A stretch of DNA of 64,000 nt from Catonia carolina (GCA_035578175.1 JAQMRL010000003.1:99121969-99185968), one strand, 5' to 3'. Positions 21,082-32,416 are shown, counted from the first letter of the stretch. The notes: generated by a model not told the origin, from the letters alone. Program-made: numbers and translations.

Positions 21082-21732
21082 TATAACCTATAGGTAATAA
21101 CTGTTTTTAATATTTACTTGACATAACGCAGAATGTTAAAACATTAACAATTTTCTGCCTTTAATAACAATTTCTTTAAAAATCACTCATAAGAAATTAT
21201 CTTGCCCGCTTCTTGGTTAATACGATTTTCCGCCTAAGACGCTAATTTTTGTCGGACGGATGAAAATCAAAATTAAGTGAATTACACTGTATTAAATAGT
21301 AACTAGCAAGCGACTTATTATTTGCGACAAATCGACTGTCAGTTCATTACTGAAATTTTTTTTTAGCTTTTATTTGTTATTGGGAACTGTACATTACTGA
21401 CAACTACCCAATTTGATCGCTGTATTTTTTTAAGTGAATTAGGCATGAGTTTGAACAGGGACTGCCAGTAGAATCACCATACAAAGTCGCTTGCCCGACC
21501 GGTGTTACTTAACAAATAATAGCGACCTGCTACCAGCTGACTGACCCGGAGGCCACATTACTGAATTAACTCCAAGAGCATGATTTTTCAGGAAGTGTGA
21601 GTTAAAATTTAATTTTGTTTAGAAATCCTTGTTTTCTTTATTTTTATGTATTGTGTATGTCAAATAAATTGTTAGTTTATAAGAATTTTACTTAATGCGG
21701 TATTGAACTGGAAAGAGGACAAAAAATTACAT
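21082..21732. other. Unassigned interval
   Basis: No coding or repeat family recognised. A weak inverted similarity exists between CAAGCGACTTATTATTTG (21307) and CAAATAATAGCGACC (21512). Confidence 0.3.
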
Positions 21733-21742
21733 TAAGTACAAT

Positions 21743-22183
21743 TGTTGTTGTTTAGGTCAACAGCCGAAAGGCTGGTTTGAACCTCTAGAGGTTTTACTAA
21801 GTAAAAACGAGGAGTAAGGTGGTTTAACATTGCCTTCCTCACTGAGTTGAAAAAGTATGCTTATCAGCATGCCAGGTCCTCCGAAAAGCACACAATTTCC
21901 ACCCTACAAATGGCAACTTCACTTCATTCACCACAGGGTCTGGCTGCATAGTGAAATTCATTACTCTCAGAGGAGATAACTGACTAGAGTATTTTACACC
22001 TCTACCTCTTCTGTTCTTAAATAGTTCAGTCATATAAGTGGCTGACTATGTGATAAGAAACAGAACTATTTTTTTTTAGCCCTGGACCAAACAGATAGAG
22101 TGCAATTAAAATAACACTCCACCTGCCCGTTTTGGGCATAAATTTGTAAGTAGTCATAAAATTGTAAATTGGGCATAAATTTG
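21743..22183 (-). mobile_element. SINE-B copy with duplicated 5' flank
   Basis: A minus-strand SINE-B bracketed by TAAGTACAAT (21733-21742 and 22184-22193). At its 5' side, GGGCATAAATTTGTAAGTA occurs twice in tandem (22134 and 22171), so the inserted unit is ~45 bp longer than other copies. Confidence 0.75.
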
Positions 22184-22491
22184 TAAGTACAATATACAAC
22201 AACACAAAAATATATTTTTTGAGTTGTAGCAATAATGAACTGGACAGTCGAAATATACTTATTGCAAATGACATATCAGAATTAGTAAAAACTTAAAAAT
22301 CATGGGATGTGAAAAATCAACATGTCGTTAATACGCTCAGTTGCCTAATGAATTTACTAAGATTTTAAACACCTTTCTTTCTGTTAATAATGACAAAGGG
22401 AAAATTGATGTTAAACATAAGCATTATATAACAAACAACTAAAACTTTGTTAACGCAATAAATTATAATAACAAAAAAATTACATAAATAC

Positions 22492-22581
22492 CTTATTTTG
22501 ATTAACATTATTCCGTTTATCATTTCCACCACCACTGTTACCATTTGGGTTAAGATGCAACAATTTACTAATAAAATCCAT
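22492..22581 (-). CDS. Start exon of the putative minus-strand gene
   Basis: Minus strand: ATG at 22581-22579 in context CAATTATGG, then 30 codons (MDFISKLLHLNPNGN..., with a GGG-containing Asn/Gly-rich tract and a basic end), then donor GTATTT. The exit phase 0 matches the exon at 12842-12921. The N-terminus has an amphipathic MDFISKLLHL start but no clear signal peptide. I chose this ATG because it is the first in the frame after upstream stops. Gene identity unknown. Confidence 0.5.
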
Positions 22582-23239
22582 AATTGTTTGACAACACAAT
22601 TAATGAAAACGAAACAAAAGAACCTGACAGTCTTGCCGTTTCACGGTTTGATGAAATGAAAAAATAAAAATGACATTTAAACGTGTTTGTACAGTCAAAC
22701 GAATGACGACGTAATAATTACAGAAGTTTTAGTGGAACGTTTTTTAACTACCACACTATAAATACATTATAAAGTCAAATAGAATTGGACGAAGAGCATC
22801 AGAGTAAAAAAGGATGGGGGGGGGTTAGTTTAGGACAAGCAGGGAAATATAGTTGCTTTTGAGTCTGGGCCAAAATGACCTGCCAAACTAACAAAAATAA
22901 GGACCCCCACTGTACTCGAAGGCTGCATTTAAAACAACAGTGTATATTTATTACGCGCACAAATATAACATCATACGGTAGTACCCGGATCAAACAGAAA
23001 ATGTTTAGTTAAAACGTGTAAAACAATGAATGAACTTTAATACACAAAGTTAATAGTAAAATGGGTTTAGTTACATTCCGTAAACTGTTTGGTGCAGTGC
23101 GATATCACGTGGGTAGTTGAAGAAAAAAATTATGAAAAAAGAATATGTGAAGAAAAATGCGGAGGTATGTGGTTTTGATACAGATTTGGCAAAATCAACA
23201 TGTGTAGTACAGTGTTACAGTAACAAAAACTAAGAGAAT
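22582..23239. other. Possible 5' UTR/promoter region; otherwise nothing
   Basis: This lies upstream of the start exon on the minus strand. I cannot point to a specific core promoter element. A run of ten G's occurs at 22817-22826. Confidence 0.25.
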
Positions 23240-23280
23240 AAAAGCGTAGATGTATGGATAAATACCCGGTATAATAACTT

Positions 23281-23316
<36 letters not shown>

Positions 23317-23413
23317 TGATAGAATTTGTATATACTGCGTTCTTACGCACACGTACACTAATACAAAATCAAAAGTATGTCAAAAGCGGACTGGCAGGAA
23401 ATTTCAAATGTTT

Positions 23414-23619
23414 TTAATTCCAAATTCGTTTACGTCGCTATCTGTTCAATTAAGAACAATAAGCAACACCATGATCCAATGAGATAAGAATGATATAAAT
23501 GATGTGTAAGTCTGTACAGACTTAGGCCGATCATTCCTGAGAATGTGGTTAACTGAATCCCAACCACAAAAGTACACCAACAACCAATGACTATTATCTA
23601 AATCCGTATAAAAGTAATT
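23414..23619 (-). mobile_element. SINE-C body (duplication unit 1)
   Basis: Minus-strand SINE-C body without the tRNA head. A sister copy is at 24603-24812. Confidence 0.65.
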
Positions 23620-23687
23620 AAAAGCGTATATGTACGGATTAACACCCGGTGTATAATTAGCGCACACACACAAACACAGATGATACA

Positions 23688-24519
23688 ATTTTTACTTTCT
23701 CTTGCCTATATGAATATATAGGAAGGAAAGTATTATTTTCATGTCGAGTTTTCACCGGATCTACACGTTTTCAGACCACCTGAACCCAAAAAAACATGTT
23801 TTTAGCGATTGGTCTGCGTGTGTATGTGTGAACAAAATATCTCAAGAACAGAACATCGTAGGAACTTGAAACTTAAAACTAAGGTGAGATACCACCACTA
23901 GAGGACCCGATACGAACAATTTCCTCAAAATTGGTCTACCGTAAGTAGTAATTTATTTGTGTCATTTTTCACTTTTTTGCGATTTTCTCAAAAACGACTC
24001 CTACGTTGTTTTTAAAAATCGCCTCATTTACAAAATGTTTTATGCTTTACAAGATAGGGTAGGCACCATGTGTGCAGAAATTCTTGGAAGAAAAAATTTG
24101 TATAATAAAAGTTATACAGAATTTAAAATCCTACAACTTTTATTTCAAACATTATTTTTTGTATAACACTTGGTTTAGCGGTAATTAGTGATTATTTTTT
24201 TTCTAAAGAAAACGTGTAAAAAAATCGATTTTTTAACGATCTCAGTCTTAGTATGCATTTTACAAAAAAAGTGTATACAGACCGTAATCCGATTTATAGG
24301 AAGATTTATTAATAGATCTACAACTTTTATTTAGAGCATTTTTCTCTACAGAGCCGAGTTTAGCGTTAAAGAGTGATTTTCCGTATTTTTAAGCGAAACT
24401 GAGTTTGATTTTTATTTTTCGTCTTTCACTCATGGTTGGTTTTTTTTTGTTTATTTTTTCTAATGTTAGGTTATATTGTTAATAATTTGGCAAGAGTAAG
24501 TGTTTCACGCCAAAATTTT
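23688..24519 (+). mobile_element. HINE family copy inside the tandem duplication
   Basis: A plus-strand copy with both ends. The 3' end is degenerate (GGCAAGAGTAAGTGTTTCACG). It has deletions in the core. Comparison with unit 1 of the duplication gives its empty site. Confidence 0.8.
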
Positions 24520-24602
24520 GTATATACTGCGTTTCTGTACGCAGAGATATACAAAATCAAAATATGTCAAAAGCGGACTGGCAGGAAATTTTAAACTTTT
24601 CT

Positions 24603-24812
24603 TAATCCCAAATTCGTTTACGTCGCTATCTGTTCAATTGAAAACAATAAGCAACACCATGGTCTAATGAGATAAGGATGTTATCAACGACGTATAAATG
24701 AGGTATAGTCTTTACAGACTCAGGCCGAGCATTCCTGAAAGAGTGGTTAACTGAACCCCAACCATATAAGTACACTAATTACCAATGACTGTTATTTAAA
24801 TCCCTATAAAAG
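24603..24812 (-). mobile_element. SINE-C body (duplication unit 2)
   Basis: Same structure and flanks as 23414-23619. Confidence 0.65.
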
Positions 24813-24961
24813 TTTCTGTTGCGCAGTGAGTAAACGCAATAGACCTATAATGACAAACGTTAACGGGTAACAGGCAGTAAGTACAGAGTTCGATTCCTGG
24901 ATTTTTAACACCTCATCATACACACCGAGATGGTTACTTAATGCACGGTTATTACTAATAA

Positions 24962-25322
24962 CAAAGCAGCAATTAGTGATTTTCTGTTTTTTTTCTAATG
25001 AAAATTTGTAAAATAATGGTATTTTTAAAGATTGCGGCCTTTGTATTTTACGCAAAAGAGTCATATAATCAAAAATTCATCGGAAATTAAAATACCTACA
25101 ATTTTAACTTTAACCATTTATCTTTACACAGCCTAGTTTAGAGGCGATTATTGATTTTCCGTATTTTTAAGTTCTACAGAGGTCGATGTTCATTTGATTT
25201 TCATTCATTCATGATTGAGTGAATTTTCAGTTTTCATTGTGTACTTATGATTAAACACAGGTTACATGGGTTATAATTTACATTGACAAGAGAAATTCGT
25301 GTGAACACTCACACCAGACTTT
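24962..25322 (+). mobile_element. HINE family, 3' half
   Basis: Starts at the AATTAGTGATTTTCTG block of the first core unit and ends in GACAAGAGAAATTCGTG and CACACCAGA. 5' truncated. Confidence 0.7.
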
Positions 25323-25414
25323 CCAATGCTTTGAAATGTTAATGACATCCTACAAAAATTAGCCATAAAATATGGAGTACTAAACATTGATTTGTATAAT
25401 AATTGTGTTTTTTC

Positions 25415-25828
25415 TGTTATCCCCCACTCCCAGCATAATTTTTCAAATTTTGTGGATATTTCTTATGTAGGTATTCTTACAGTATTTTTAACGATAAAAA
25501 TAGGAAAAATATTTAAAAATATCCTACACCAATATTATTCAAGTTAAGTTAAATTTAGGTAGGGTAAATACATTGTTTTTTCTCGATGTTGTTACTGTAT
25601 GCAATAATGAAATATAAACTCACTGAATACATGACATCAAATAATTTTCAATAAATAGTTTAAGGTTAACTTAAATAAGGGAAAACACTTTAACGTTAAC
25701 TTGAAAAATATTGATATACGATTTTTTGAAATATTTTTCACGTTTTTATCGTTAAAAATACTGTAAGAATACCTACATAAGAAATATCCACAAAATGTGA
25801 AAATTTTGGTGGGGGGGATAAAAGAAAG
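25415..25828. repeat. Foldback element with ~130-bp inverted arms
   Basis: Arms at about 25415-25550 and 25690-25828 share TGGATATTTCTTATGTAGGT and CTTACAGTATTTTTAACGAT in opposite orientation, with an outer TTATCCCCC / GGGGGATAA. The spacer is ~140 bp. Structure suggests a foldback-type MITE. No coding capacity. Confidence 0.7.
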
Positions 25829-25829
25829 A

Positions 25830-26337
25830 CCCATCAAATTATCTGACTTTCTGATTACCCGAATTTAACTGCTTAGCATTTTCGAATAATAGACTGTATT
25901 AGTTAAACTACAGATCGTTGAGTGTTCGTAAATAACAGACATCCCCCCGCAAACTATAATTCAACATTTAATAGTAGCATATAATAAAACAAAACCATTA
26001 AAATTGCTCAGTGCTACTAAACAGCAATGAACCCTTGAAAATATTTATTTGAAAAATTAATTCTATTTCTAGAGACATGCATTCGTCCAAGACGTTTTTA
26101 GACTCCATTAACGACCCGCGTTTAACAGAAACATTCGTTAGTTCAGAACAAGAGTGAAATTTTCAAGTGGCGATTTAAATACTCATAAATCAAAATAACA
26201 TTATCTAAACAAGATTTATTTTAAAATAAAGACTATCCGTGCGCTTGATTTTCTGCAATATAACAACTTCATTCCAACAAACAAAAACACCATACAACAT
26301 GAAAAATGTATACGCGTCACCGGAATAGTATTGATTT
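25830..26337. other. AT-rich interval, nothing recognised
   Basis: No supported feature. Confidence 0.3.
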
Positions 26338-27079
26338 TTTACTTTTTACTTTCTCATGCCTATATGAATATTTGGAAGTATTGTTTTCATGTCTCTTTTT
26401 CGAAATCGAGTTTTCACCGGATAACACATCTTCAGACCCTCTGAACCCAAAAAAACCATGTTTTTATCGATTGGTCTGTGAATGTGTGAAAAAAAATATC
26501 TTAAGAACGGAACATCGTCCGAAGGTAAAACTTAAGTTAGATACTACTAGACACGAACCTTTTTATGAAAATCCGTCAACCGGAAGTAAAAGTTTATTCA
26601 TGATTTTTTTACTTTTTTGCGAGTTTCTCAAAAACGGCTCCTACGATTTTTCTAAAAAAATCGCCTCACTTTTTTACCCAAGAATTTACATTAAGGTCGC
26701 AATTTTTAAAAAATTACCACGACAGCATAGCTGCCGAGAATTTCAGCAGACACGGCGCTTACCCTATCTTATAGAACATAAAAAATGTAGCAAATGAGGC
26801 GATTTTTCAAAAATCGTAGGGGCCGTTTTTGAGAAAATAGCAAAAATGTGAAAAATCATACGAATTAACTACTACTTCCGGTGGACAGGGTTTGATGAAA
26901 ATATTCGTGTCAGGTCCCCTAGTGGTATGTAACTTAAGTTCCAAGTTTCAACATTGTACAATACTCCTTTATTGACATATTTTATTCATACCAATCACTA
27001 TAAACATTATTATTTATTGGTACTACTAAAAACGGGTATTTCCGGTGAAAACTCGAAATGAAAACAATACTTTCCTTGC
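26338..27079. mobile_element. Two HINE 5' halves joined head-to-head
   Basis: A plus-strand 5' half (26338-~26680) is joined to a minus-strand 5' half (~26683-27079) through the core region, giving a ~370-bp-arm palindrome whose outer ends are both the HINE 5' terminus. The 163-codon frame at 26306-26797 crosses it and is not a gene. Confidence 0.7.
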
Positions 27080-27082
27080 CTG

Positions 27083-27466
27083 TTGTTTAGGTCAACAGCA
27101 GAAAGGCTGGTTTGAACCTCTAGATGTTTTACTACGTAAAAACGAGGAGTGAGGTGGTTTACTATGGCCTTCCTCATCACTGAGTTGAAAGAGTAAGCTT
27201 ATCAGCATACCAGACCCTCCAAAAAGCACCCACTTTCCACCCTGCAAATGACACCTTCACTTCATTCACCACAGGATCTGGCTGTATAGTGAAATTCATT
27301 ACTCAGAAGAGATAATTCTGACTAGTGTCTTTTACATTCTACCTCTTCTGCTCTTAAATAGTTCAGTTACATAATTGGCTGACTACGTGAAACAGAACTA
27401 TTTTTTGTAGCCCTGGAACCAACAGATCGAGTGCACTTCAGCTGCCCGTTGTGGGCAATTCCTTAC
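27083..27466 (-). mobile_element. SINE-B copy
   Basis: A minus-strand copy abutting the HINE palindrome, with tail complement TGTTGTTTAGGTCAACAGC and 5' end near GCCCGTTGTGGGC. Confidence 0.75.
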
Positions 27467-28087
27467 CTATAATACTCATACAAGGCAAAAGCGAAAGTAA
27501 AAATCACTTTTTAAAAACTGTAACGAAATATAATTTTTACCTATGTAATTATTAATACTTCATACCTATGTTCAATTCATTACCTACGTATATTAATACT
27601 TCATAGTAATTATGATTAGCTACCGAATACAAAATACTGGATTACTTAAAACATTCTTCTAAAACGGACTACTAAATAAATTACATGTAAACAACCAAAG
27701 TTTTTAAAAAAATGTAAATCGGAACACACAAAAAACACTAACCGATATTTAACCTAGTAACAGTGAAAATAAAAGAACATGCGAAGAAATCCACAGAGCG
27801 TGCAATGTAAGTAAACTGATCACACAAAACGTACTGGTCGGTTCATCAGTGTTACTTTACGACCAAGCAGGCAACATTTAATAGTTTAATAAAGTGAGAA
27901 TACGTGTTTGTGTGAGGTTTTTATTAACAAAAAAATGCCAGTTGTTAATAAATTGGTTCAAGTTGTTCTCATTTAAGTGGGCGAAGCAAAACGATTACAA
28001 AATAAGAAAAATTTGCTGTCCTACCAGTAGAGTCAACCTACATTCATGTTCTCTTACACATGCTACATACTCGAAACAATTTCATTA
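27467..28087. other. AT-rich interval, nothing recognised
   Basis: No supported feature. The repeated phrases around 'ATTAATACTTCATA' (27550 and 27592) are a short local duplication. Confidence 0.3.
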
Positions 28088-29046
28088 GTTTTTACTTTCT
28101 CTTGCCTAAATGAATACAGTATAATATAGGAAGGAAATTACTGTTTTCATGTCGATTTTTCAAAATTGAGTTTTCACCGGATCCACACGTTTTCAGACCC
28201 CTGAACCCAAAAAAACATGTTTTTAGCGATTGGTTTGTTTGTGTGAACAGAATATCTCAAGAACGGAACATCGTACGAAGTTGAAATTTAAAACTTAAAT
28301 ACTACTTGAGGACTACTACTTGATACTACTTGAGGACCTGACACAAATATTTTCATCAAAATCGGACAACCGGAAGTAGTAGTTTATTCGTGTCATTTTT
28401 CTCTTTTTTCGATTCTCTCAAAAAACGCTCCTACAATATAATTTAAAAAAATCGCCTTACTTACTACATTTTTTATGCTCTACAAGATACGGTAGGCGCC
28501 AAGTCTGCTGAAATTCTTGAAAAGGCTGTTCTTTCGTAGAAAGAAACGGTTTTTTTTTAGATTTCAGCCTAACATTTCAGCGCAAAAGTGTATATAATAA
28601 AAGTTGTAGAGAATTTAAAAAAATCTACAACTTTTATTTCGAACATTTTTTTGTATAACACTTAGTTTAGCGGTAATTAGTGATTTGGTTTTTTTCTCTC
28701 ATAAAAATCTATAAAAAAACATCGATTTTTTTAAGATTTCGGCCGTAGTAGGCCTATCTATTTTACGACAAAAATGCATATATATCAAATTTTTAGGAAA
28801 TTAAAAGATCTACATCTTTAATTTTAAGCATTTTTTTCTAAAGAGCTTAGTTTAGCGTGAAAGAGTGATTTTCTGTATTATTAATCCAAACTAAGGTTGG
28901 GTTTCATTTTGTATTATTCATTCACGATTAAAATTAGGTTATATTTATTGGGGTTAGTTTTTTGTTTATTCCTAATGTTTTATTATATTGTTAATTAGTT
29001 GCATTGGCAAGAGAACGTTCTGTGAGTGTTTCACACGAGATTTGTT
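28088..29046 (+). mobile_element. HINE family, full-length copy
   Basis: Both ends present. The microsatellite is nearly lost (GTTTGTTTGTGTG). The core units are intact. Confidence 0.8.
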
Positions 29047-29404
29047 TTGTAAATGTTAAACGGATGTGTAATCAATCATTTGGCCAGCAACAGGATATTT
29101 CACGAATTTTTATGAATTACAAACTAAAGTAAAAAAAAAAACAAAAAAACAACAACAATGTAACAGTTTAACGAAAATGTACTGTGATACTGAAACTAGA
29201 CAATAAGCTAAACCCAAATACAACCAACAATTTTGAAAGTAGACCTATTGTACACCCTTAGGTTTCCCAAAATAGTAACTGATTTATGTAGCACTGTATT
29301 TCACAATAGGAACAGTCACGAATAACAGATAACAATACCGTAGTCAAATGACAACTTGTTTCGGTAGAAAACATTACAGTGTACAAATCTTATCCGAACA
29401 ATAC

Positions 29405-29797
29405 TTTAACAAATTTATCTATTTACACTCAATCTGTCGTTGCAGGGCTAAAATAAATAGTTCTGTTTCTTATCACATAATCAACCAATTAAATGACAGA
29501 ATCATTTAAGAATAGAAGAGGTAGAGGCGTAAAATACACTAATCAGAGTTATCTCCTCTGAAAGTAATGAATTTTATTTTACAGCCAACCCTGTGGTGAA
29601 TGAAGTGAAGGTGTCATTTGCACAGTGGAAAATATGTGTTTTTAGAGGGCCCGGGGCATGCTGATAAGCGTACTTTTCCACTCAGTGAGGAAGGTAACTG
29701 TAAAACACGACAACCCTCGTTTTACTTAGTAAAACCTCAACAGGTTCAAACCAGCCTTTCGGCTGATAACCTAAACAACAGCACACTAACAAAACAC
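29405..29797 (+). mobile_element. SINE-B copy whose 3' part seeds a tandem array
   Basis: A plus-strand SINE-B ending CTAAACAACAGC. Its last ~150 bp plus ~35 bp of flank form the first unit of the array at 29632-30161. Confidence 0.75.
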
Positions 29798-30161
29798 AAA
29801 TAATACGAAAATATGTGCTTTTCCGAGGGCCCGGCATGTTGATAAGCGTACTTTTCCATTTAGTGAGGAAGGTGATGGTAAAGGACCTCACTCCTCGTTT
29901 TACTAGTAAAACCTCAACAGGTTCAAACCAGCCTTTCGGCTGATGACCTAAACAACAGAACACTAACAAAACACAAATAATACGAAAATATGTGCTTTTC
30001 CGAGGGCCCGGCATGTTGATAAGCGTACTTTTCCACTTAGTGAGGAATGTGATGGTAAAGCACTTCACTCCTCGTTTTACTTAGTAAAACCTCAACAGGT
30101 TCAAACCAGTCTTTCGGCTGATGACCTAAACAACAGCACACTAACAAAACACGAATAACAG
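29632..30161. repeat. ~178-bp tandem array, 3 units, derived from a SINE-B tail
   Basis: Units begin ATATGTG at 29632, 29811 and 29988 (periods 179 and 177). Each contains the SINE-B 3' region and the flank CACACTAACAAAACAC (the second unit has an A at the second position). The minus-strand 128-codon frame is a translation of two units and is not a gene. Confidence 0.85.
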
Positions 30162-30485
30162 ATAAATTGTATTCGTGGATACCGTATGTATAGACTAAAT
30201 AAATAAATTCAAGGCTTCTAAATAGCGGTTCAGGACATTTGAATGTATGCGACAATAACCACATTCTTAGAGTGGCAGTGCGCTAGACAGTAAAACGGAA
30301 AGTCGCGGATTTATTCTATTCTCAGACAGGGTCTGAAATTTTAAGCGTGTTACGGAACCACTGATACTGTTACGTAACTCACTATAGTCGCTGAAGCGAA
30401 TTTTAGATCAACTAGAACAAGTTTTAGTATCTATCAAGTATTAGTAGTAAACAATCAAGTTATTTCCCGAAATTTTTTTTGACTA

Positions 30486-31029
30486 CAGGTATCCCCCTTA
30501 GAATTACGCGTTTTGATTTGCACGACTTTTAAGTTACGCTGGTCGTTATTTTAGCATCCGTCTTAAATATACGCGGCTCCGGTTTCAAAGTTACGAGATA
30601 TCCCGAAACAGAGGTGTTAAAAATAAGGTTCATTGTTACTGAATGGAGCTTGACGAACCTAAGTTGCCTACTAAACAGACAAAACTGGATGCTTTCTTTA
30701 AGAAACCAAGACTAGAATTAAAGGTAGCAATGTAAGCGGTGTTTTTAAAAATTAATTTTACAAAAACTGTACAGTAATTACGTGATTTTTGTAGGTGTAA
30801 TTAGAAACGGTATTTGTATTATTATTTGTGTTTGATCTGTAATATTTTTGTAATTTTAGTTTAAATTACATCATATTAAAGCCAAATCAACGTTTACAAT
30901 TATTTTTATCCTTGCTGTGGAACGAGGCACTACGTTTAAGTACTACAATTTAAGTTTATAGGAAACGTCGTCTTTATTTACGCGCTGATTTTTCGGAACG
31001 AATTAACCGCGTAAATCAAGGGATACCTG
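30486..31029 (+). mobile_element. pogo/Tigger-type deletion derivative
   Basis: Ends CAGGTATCCCCCTTAGAATT and, inverted, CAGGTATCCCTTGATTTACG, flanked by TA (30484-30485 and 31030-31031). This is the terminal pattern of Tigger/pogo elements. The only coding part left is a short C-terminal frame at 30643-30735. Confidence 0.7.
30643..30735 (+). pseudogene. Transposase C-terminal remnant with PIP box
   Basis: A 30-codon frame includes LPTKQTKLDAFFKK. QTKLDAFF fits the PCNA-interacting peptide pattern Q-x-x-[ILM]-x-x-[FY]-[FY]. A PCNA-binding motif at the C-terminus is known for the Drosophila pogo transposase. The position near the right end of a pogo-type TIR element agrees. Upstream transposase sequence has been deleted, and a TGA precedes the ATG in frame. 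Confidence 0.6.
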
Positions 31030-31031
31030 TA

Positions 31032-32260
31032 AATGACTAAAATCGTAATAATGCGATTTTTCCCCGACGGGAGAAAATATACCAGTTCATAAAAGATCGT
31101 TACACTAGGTTCTACGTATATAACGTAAAAAAAATTAAAGTAATTATAAATTTTATTTTAAATCATTATTGAAATATCCACAGGATGTAGAATAACAGTC
31201 TATGCTCCAGTATATCGTTGATCTATGATCCAGCATAATAAATCAAAATTGTAGAAAATTCAAGAAATAATTTAAAATAATAATAAATAGTAGTCAAAAA
31301 TAAACAATGTCTAATTACAATTTAAATTATTCTAAACAAGAACTAAATATATAAAAATAAATTATAAGAAAATATAATATTTTAAAATAAATTCCAGAAG
31401 CCAAATATCTGAATTTGAAGCAAGAAAACAAAAGATAGTATAATTTTAATTAAATTATTTGAACCAGTTAGAAAAGAAATAAAAGAAATTAGGTACAAGA
31501 ATATCAATATTCAATTTAATTATGGAACCAACTGAAACCATTTTTATTATTTTAAAATATAAATAAAATTAAAATAAATGAATTAAAGACTATAAAACCA
31601 AATGCAACAATGCATCGACGCTCCATTTGATTTCCGATCGATGGATGGACAACAAGAAACCAGAGGACTGCAAGTAATCCAGAACAATTTCGTAATTATA
31701 AAATTTATTCATTATAACTGAGCTCAAAAATATCATTAAACAAACTTAAATATTTTTAAAATCAATATTGCAATATATTTATAATAGTAACTTCATTTGA
31801 ATTAGAATAATAAATAAAAAGTGTCATCAATAAAAAATTATTAAAACAATTTTCAATTTTATGTGTAATAATCAATAATTTTGTTATTAATCAATTTTTC
31901 GTTCATTAAATATTTTCATTAAATCATTTCACTTTCTTACTTTTATTTATTTATTTCATTTATTTTTACAAGGAGTTATTCGAAACTACGTAATTAAATA
32001 CAATCGAACAGGCTCAGAAAGTTCCATTATAACGCTATGCCCATGCCCTACGTGGATCCGGGCAAGTTGGGTGCGTGCGATACCCGGCACGCACCGCAAA
32101 AAGTTGTGAGGAAATAGATAGTGTCCAATGTGGTTCCGTTGCGTGCGCTGTTCAGTATGTCTCGTCATATCGTCGAGTTCGGTACGCTGTTTTATTCATG
32201 TACAGCAGTTTGTCAAAACAAAAATGATTAAAGAAACTTAGGCAACGCGATAGGCAAAAA
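31032..32260. other. Very AT-rich interval
   Basis: Low-complexity A/T DNA from 31080 to 31980. A more balanced stretch (32030-32160) holds no frame I recognise. Nothing else supported. Confidence 0.3.
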
Positions 32261-32267
32261 TACTCAC

Positions 32268-32306
32268 GTAATCTACAGAAATAGGTTGATTTACGGAGAA
32301 TTCCAT
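32268..32306 (-). CDS. Candidate start exon (13 codons)
   Basis: Minus strand: ATG in the good context GAAAATGG, reading MEFSVNQPISVDY, then the strong donor GTGAGT. Exit phase 0. This could be the start of a separate gene, or an alternative first exon of the gene at 3859-22581, because its phase is compatible with the exon at 12842-12921. Support is only the start context and donor. Confidence 0.35.
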
Positions 32307-32416
32307 TTTCAATAATTTATTGAAAACTATTTTTAATTACTTACTGGAAAATCCTGAACTTTCGCTACCAAATCCAACATTCTTTATCCACGGTTAAACG
32401 ATCTTTGTCACGTGGA

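Larger units (their letters stand above)
3859..22581 (-). other. Putative multi-exon host gene (model)
   Basis: This joins the minus-strand blocks 22492-22581 (start, phase 0 out), 12842-12921 (in 0, out 2), 9354-9442 (in 2, out 1), 7517-7573 (in 2, out 2), 4653-4711 (in 2, out 1), 4112-4146 (in 1, out 0), 3969-4057 (in 0, out 2) and 3859-3928 (stop). All junctions fit except 9354-9442 to 7517-7573, which needs an exon of length 3n+1. A 16-base candidate with a pyrimidine-rich acceptor lies just left of 9300 but is not compelling. The introns are packed with HINEs and SINEs, normal for a TE-rich insect gene. It could instead be two genes, one ending near 9.3 kb. The protein, rich in Ser, Asn and Lys, is unrecognised. 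Confidence 0.4.
23240..24815. repeat. ~380-bp tandem duplication, second unit split by a HINE
   Basis: Unit 1 (23240-23619) begins AAAAGCGTAGATGTATGGAT. Unit 2 (from 23620) begins AAAAGCGTATATGTACGGAT. Each contains an AC microsatellite (unit 1 about 23283-23314), the text ATATACTGCGTT, CAAAAGCGGACTGGCAGG and a minus-strand SINE-C body. In unit 2 a HINE (23688-24519) interrupts the sequence between GATGATACAATTT and TGTATATACTGCG. Confidence 0.8.

Noticed and set aside
29682..30068. 128-codon minus-strand frame with an internal repeat
   Set aside because: It is two units of the 178-bp tandem array read in one frame, composed of SINE-B tail sequence.
9708..30161. CRISPR array
   Set aside because: The tandem repeats at 9711-9938 and 29632-30161 have no repeat/spacer alternation, and the context is eukaryotic.
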